From positions 15,562,001 to 15,626,000 of the forward strand of contig JBHGNT010000004.1 of assembly GCA_043228905.1 (NCBI GenBank): a stretch of DNA of 64,000 nt. The letters are read 5' to 3'. Shown here piece by piece: positions 56,691 through 64,000 of this stretch; positions within the stretch are counted from its first letter, which is position 1; each line of letters begins with the position of its first letter. The stretch comes from Azolla caroliniana (lineage: Eukaryota; Polypodiophyta). The translations under genes and the position numbers were made by a program. The notes below the pieces were generated by a model, which searched no databases, was not told the origin of the DNA, and was given only the letters and a program-made list of their open reading frames with translations.

Positions 56691-57712
56691 TTTTCAGGTA
56701 TAACACGAAGATTGGGAGGCAAATTCTTCTAGAACAAAAACATGACAAGGTTGCGGCAAGGAAATTTTGGATGCAAGAGGGCATAAGTGAAAGGAGACTA
56801 GATAAATTCTGGAAAATGATATGGCATGACAAATATGACCGCAAGATAATGATGTGTTTATGGCTTATTGCACATAGAGCCTTGCCGGTAGGGACGTGGG
56901 GTAAAGGCCCCAATGTAGACCCTCGATGCACTGCATGTGGACAGATAGAAAGCATCTCCCATTGTCTATGGGAATGTCGTGATGCAATGGCTGTATGGGG
57001 AAGGGCACTTCGTTTGCTTTGCCATGCCTCTAGTTCGTTCACCCTCAACTGGGGACATGCTTGTTGGATGTCTCTTGACGTTGATGTGGCGACATACGAT
57101 AGCACATGCAATGCTAAGTACAGAGGGGAGAATGGCATTGTTCGGCTGATCCCTGACAACGGGGTACCTACTACTTGTGTACAGAATCAAAAACTTGAAG
57201 ATCTTTGGATGTTGCTTGCCCCCATCACTATATGGCATATATGGACAGCAAGGTGTACCAGGGTATTTTCCGCACACAAACGCCCTCCAGCTGAATCGAT
57301 TAAGCTAATTTGGCACACACTCATAACTACACTAAGAGCTCAATATGAGCGGATTAATGGTACTAATGATGCTGCAGACCTAATGAGGCTGAATTTTCGA
57401 AAAAGATGGTGTACGACACCGATGGCTGCAGCAAATGGAATGGATATACTATGGAAGTATGATGTACCCAAATGGTTGTTTCCCCCTCCCATTAGTTGAA
57501 CGAGGGGCGTGAAAGACATGGCAAGTGGGATAGTGAAGGTAGGTGATGTATCTGTAAGGATGGCTTGAGTCATATGTAAAAGTGTAAGATAAATAAGTGA
57601 GATCTCTCGTATGTAGGCTAGGATAATCTTGGCACGGCCTACCTGAGAAAGGGATCGTGTTCATGTATATTTTAACTAATGGAGTATATTCTTTTTTGGA
57701 AAAAAAAAAGGT
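56690..57712 (+). pseudogene. LINE-type ORF2 3' end: RT zinc-binding domain with A-rich end
   Basis: A long open frame to TGA 57497 contains the zf-RVT pattern: KFWKMIWHDKYDRKIMMCLW, AHRALPVGTWGKGP, then the zinc site CTACG...ESISHCLWEC. A conserved tail follows (APITIWHIWTARCTRVF, WKYDVPKWLFPPP). About 200 bp later an A10 run at about 57702-57711 may be the LINE poly(A) end. The frame is clean, so this copy is relatively young or under constraint, but RT and endonuclease are absent. Confidence 0.65.
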
Positions 57713-59357
57713 TGAGATTAATTCTCCATACCAAGGTCAAACACAAACTTATTGCAAACTAAAAAGGTGGCTAATGGAAAAAATGGGAGATTTCATACTC
57801 TTTCTAGTTCTTGATCATTCTTTTACCACACCTCATGTTATTTGTAACCCCTTTGCAATCGTGAAGAAAGTTTGAAATATCTCTTAACAATCAACTTTTT
57901 TAGAGACTACTAGTGTTCACCTTATGCTATGCTAATTTATTAAATAAGAAGTTTTGGTTCTCCAAATTGTGGATTTTCACAAACCTCTACAAATACCACA
58001 TCAACTAGAACAAATTCGACATTCTCAAGAGGAAATAAGCATACACATTGCCCTTACACAACTCTAGGTTATGTGAGGGCATAAACTTGAAAGAGGTATC
58101 CGCTTGTAAAAATGCAACTGTTGTGGAGATCTAGTTTTTGGAGGCAAATTATGGAAGACAAAGATGCATATTGCTTTTTTGCTTATCATGTGCTTTAGCA
58201 AAAACTGTTTTCTAAGTAGGCTTCAAGGGCTTTTTTATTATAAACCTTGTTACAAACTAAGACTTCGAGGTTCAAAAATAGGTCAAAACACCTATAGGGA
58301 AAGCCATCACAAGAAATTTGACATTTTCATGAGAATATATGTGTGTGTGAATGTTGAGCGGGACCATTGGGAACCTAAACTAGGGAACATATCTTTGCCG
58401 ATGGCATTGTTGATGAAGGGTTGAGGGAGATGATAATTGTTACCACACATAATTGAACCTTCTCTTCTTGACTACGTGCCAAGTGATAGGTGTATGCTTA
58501 GTGTGCCAAAAAATCCCTTGTATGTGTAATATTAGTTTGTAAACATATGTTTTTATGAGTGAGTTTCTTAAATGTGTGCAATATGAGCGTATGTGTACTC
58601 GTATTTTTTGGGTATATATGATTATTTGTTTTGTGTGATCATGCATATTGGTGTGCTTGTGATTGTGTACGTGTAGATACACATTAGTGTGTATGTGAGT
58701 ATGTGTAAATAAATGTATGAGAAATAATGTGTATAGTTGTAACTTGTAACTTGTGTCTATATGTACATGTACAATTAAATATGTTTGTTCTTGTAGGTAT
58801 TTATGTGTATTAAGAATGTGTGAGCATGGTCGTTAAAGTTTATTGTGTGTGTTTTTGTTTTTTTTTGGGGGGGGGGCATGTACTTTAGGTATCAGTATCA
58901 TAACTTTTATTGTTTTTATTGGAAAGGTAGGGGCATTTGGGCATTTGTTGAATCAATTCTTAAGAGGAAAGGAAACTAAGGCGAATGTTGTTCATTGAAT
59001 GTGAAACAAATTGCACAAAACAAGTTATTTTATGTCGTCTGTTGTTACCTTTAACTTGCCAAGAATTGACGATATTAATAACGGACAAAGACATTTTGTG
59101 TGAACATTTTCATCTTGTTATTGCAATTTAAATTCTATTCTCAAGGTCTTGTACATACTTAAAAAGGTGCAAGTCACAAAGCTTTGTTTGCTCTATCAAG
59201 TCACATTTTGTCTTGTGGATGGTGGAATTTAGGTTTGAATATAGTAAAATGTGTGGTGTAGTTTGGTAGGGGAGATTAACAAACTTAATTTTCCATGCCT
59301 TATTAAGTCAAATGAAGAAGAATAAGAAATGATAACAATCCCAATCAATTAGGATCA
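57713..59357. other. AT-rich intergenic stretch upstream of the fasciclin-like gene
   Basis: GT-rich sequence (GTGTG/TATG mixtures) occupies 58500-58830 and a T/G homopolymer lies at 58857-58878. No gene is supported. A short AT-rich promoter region presumably precedes 59358. Confidence 0.4.
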
Positions 59358-59957
59358 ATGGGATTCCAATATGGAAAGCCATTGTGGGTAGTGTCATGTT
59401 TCTTATTTACCATGGTATCTCAAGCTTCACCTCAAGATCTTGTCTCATCAAAAGCAATGATTGTGAGGGTATTGAGAAACTATGGTTACTCCATGCTTGC
59501 AACATCTATTGAGCTTACAAATTCAGAATTGATTTCACTTGCTAACCAAGACCAAGGTTTAACTTTATTTGCCCCTAGTGATGTAGCGCTTGCATCTGTG
59601 GACCTATCAACACCCCTCTTCTTGCCAATTCTGCAATACCATATTTGCCCTGGCCATTTTCTATATGATGATCTTCTCTCCATCCCTTCAAGGACTCGTG
59701 TAAATACCCTATTACTAGGATACTCACTCTTCATCACTAGTGCAAATGATTCTAGTCACCATCTAACAATAGACAATGTGCCACTTGGACGGCCAAATGT
59801 TTTTGTGGATGATTTTATTGTAATTCATGGAATTAATCATATCTTTGATCCTCGTGCATTTGGTATTGGAATGGGGCCAACATTCCCATTCTCTCCATGG
59901 ATTCCACAATCGAAACCATACCCTCCACCTATCTCTCCATCAACTCCCCTTCACTAA
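59358..59957 (+). CDS. Fasciclin-like (FAS1 domain) secreted protein
   Basis: An uninterrupted 199-residue frame from ATG 59358. Residues 1-24 form a signal peptide (hydrophobic VVSCFLFTMVSQAS). One FAS1 domain follows, with the H1-type motif LTLFAPSDVAL near residue 68 and the H2-type FIVIHGINHIFDP near 153. The tail is proline-rich (SPWIPQSKPYPPPISPSTP). Plant FAS1 proteins of this type belong to the fasciclin-like arabinogalactan group and act at the cell surface or wall. No clear C-terminal GPI signal is present and the AG-glycan motifs are few, so it is closer to the short, single-domain members. A single exon is assumed. Confidence 0.85.
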   Translation: MGFQYGKPLWVVSCFLFTMVSQASPQDLVSSKAMIVRVLRNYGYSMLATSIELTNSELISLANQDQGLTLFAPSDVALASVDLSTPLFLPILQYHICPGHFLYDDLLSIPSRTRVNTLLLGYSLFITSANDSSHHLTIDNVPLGRPNVFVDDFIVIHGINHIFDPRAFGIGMGPTFPFSPWIPQSKPYPPPISPSTPLH

Positions 59958-61354
59958 TCCAAACATAATTAATGAAAAAAAGATTACTAACTAGAGTCAA
60001 ACTATGGAATCATAGAGAATGGTATCTAGGACAGCATTGTATGGACAGTTTATCCAACAGATTTTATATTTATCGTAGTGCATTTTCAATCTTTAAATAT
60101 TGTGCTCAATATTGAATACTCATCAAAACGGGGCATAATTACGTATTGTATCATGTTCAATTTCATTATTATCTCAGCTCAAAGTTTCAAGTAACTAGTT
60201 TAGTTCAAAAAAACACCAATTTCCTTTTAGTTGAGCATTTTGGAATTAGAATTTTTAGGGGATTCCGTCAAAGCATTATTACAGTGAGCATATATCAAAT
60301 CATTGACCCCAGCTACACCACATTTACCATGCAATTAGAATTTTGTGAGGTATACTGTGTAGTGTGTTGTTCCATGATAATTGTTTACACACACTATGAT
60401 GTCTGTAAATTTTTATGCTGTTAGCATGCATGGATGCTGTAGTAAAGAAATAACATGGAAATTTATAGCTGGTATGTACTGTACACGAATTAGCAGAAAT
60501 TCTTTATTGTTTAAACCCATCAGTTAATACCACTTAATTTACAACAACAAATAACCAAAACAGATCATGAAATCAATAGACAAGGAAATAAAAATGACCC
60601 ATAAAAAGACATGATGAAATGATTTGATTTGCTAAGTGCATCCTTTGATGGCTCAACACATCTAACATGAAATCATAACATAAGGGCAAAGGTATGATCC
60701 AATTAATGATTGGCCACTTAATGGAATATTATGAATCAGACAAAAGATTGACCACGTTCAAACAAAAGGGCAAAGGAATGAATCCAACGAGGTTAAATCT
60801 GCCACAGTTTCAATTAGACCATAATGAAATCATAACATTAAGGGCAATGGTATTAGCATCAGTGATTGGGAACTCAATAGGGTACAATGAGTCGAACAAG
60901 TGATTGAGCATCAGTTGCAATGAATGTAAGTCATCTCCCACATTCAAATAAAAGGCAAAGATATGAATCCAACAAGGTTAAATCTGCCTTACAATTAAAT
61001 CATTGTGTAGGCTAGCAAGATAATACTAACATTGTGTGTCACTAATGTAAAGAGTCCAAAGAAATACTCCCAATAAAAACTAAAACCCAAGGCTAATAAT
61101 TCACTCTGCCAATGTAAGTTCCACTCGCCATCATATTTAATCATGTCAAAATTCTTATGCTTCTCCTCGTGATGTGAATTAATTGAATCTCTTACGAGAT
61201 GTTTCTATCACTACTACCAAAGAAATGTCTAGCTCTTAAGACAATGGTAGATCTTTCCAAGCTTTGTATACAAAGGGGTTAAACAATATACAATTCAAAC
61301 CATCCAAAAAATAATTTACATTTGGCTCCTCTAAAACAACCATCGAAACCATGC
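59958..61354. other. Intergenic, with diverged direct repeats
   Basis: AAATCATAACAT(T)AAGGGCAA near 60672 recurs near 60828, and ATGAATCCAACxAGGTTAAA near 60778 recurs near 60963, indicating an old local duplication. No gene is seen. The 61254-61354 part is the 3' flank of TGS1. Confidence 0.45.

Positions 61355-64000
<2,646 letters not shown>

Overview
This is a nuclear window from a land plant. It has spliced genes with GT-AG introns, plant-type LTR retrotransposons primed by initiator-Met tRNA, LINE remnants and a PLS-class pentatricopeptide repeat (PPR) gene. The C-terminal style of the PPR protein, the DUF7869-like gene and the RT zinc-binding fragment remind me of leptosporangiate ferns. 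That placement is recollection, not a search, so treat it as tentative.

Layout. Positions 1-686 hold the 3' end of a PPR-E gene with a frameshift near its end. Positions 687-9185 are gene-poor and hold a 285-bp tandem duplication, a SINE-like head, microsatellites and a 287-bp Mutator-type foldback MITE with a perfect 9-bp target duplication. Positions 9186-12028 encode a three-exon GMC-family long-chain alcohol oxidase (+). Positions 12029-18468 are repeats and a decayed LINE-like stretch (-). Positions 18469-21186 plus 41738-41812 are one DUF7869-type gene split by a 20.5-kb block.

The block is a nest. Copia element A (21187-41732, 5-bp TSD ATAAT) sits in the gene. Ty3 element B (25641-40398, TSD GTTGT) sits in the RNase H region of A. 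Copia element C (28839-33693, minus strand, TSD AGATC) sits between protease and RT of B. LTR identity rises inwards: A about 97.1% (13 differences in 442 bp), B about 98.8% (5 in 433), C no difference seen in 576 bp. C has one open 1220-codon gag-pol frame but no aspartic protease domain.

A second nest lies at 42251-55505: a truncated minus-strand copia element F is split by plus-strand copia D (imperfect TSD AAGAT/GAGAT), which is split by minus-strand copia E (TSD GTAAG). D also carries a 1.4-kb near-palindromic foldback. A LINE remnant (zinc knuckle, RT zinc-binding domain, A-rich end) follows at 55505-57712.

The right end is genic: a single-domain fasciclin-like protein (59358-59957, +) and a five-exon trimethylguanosine synthase, TGS1 (61355-63596, -).

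The only genes that look intact are the alcohol oxidase, the fasciclin-like gene and TGS1; they show no functional link to each other. The most unusual items are the protease-less young copia C, the exactly reconstructable split of the DUF7869 gene, the additional coiled-coil frame of Ty3 element B interrupted only by TAG, reciprocal CAG/TAG and CGA/TGA differences between sister copia copies, and a doubled polypurine tract framing a C-terminal extension in three copia elements.
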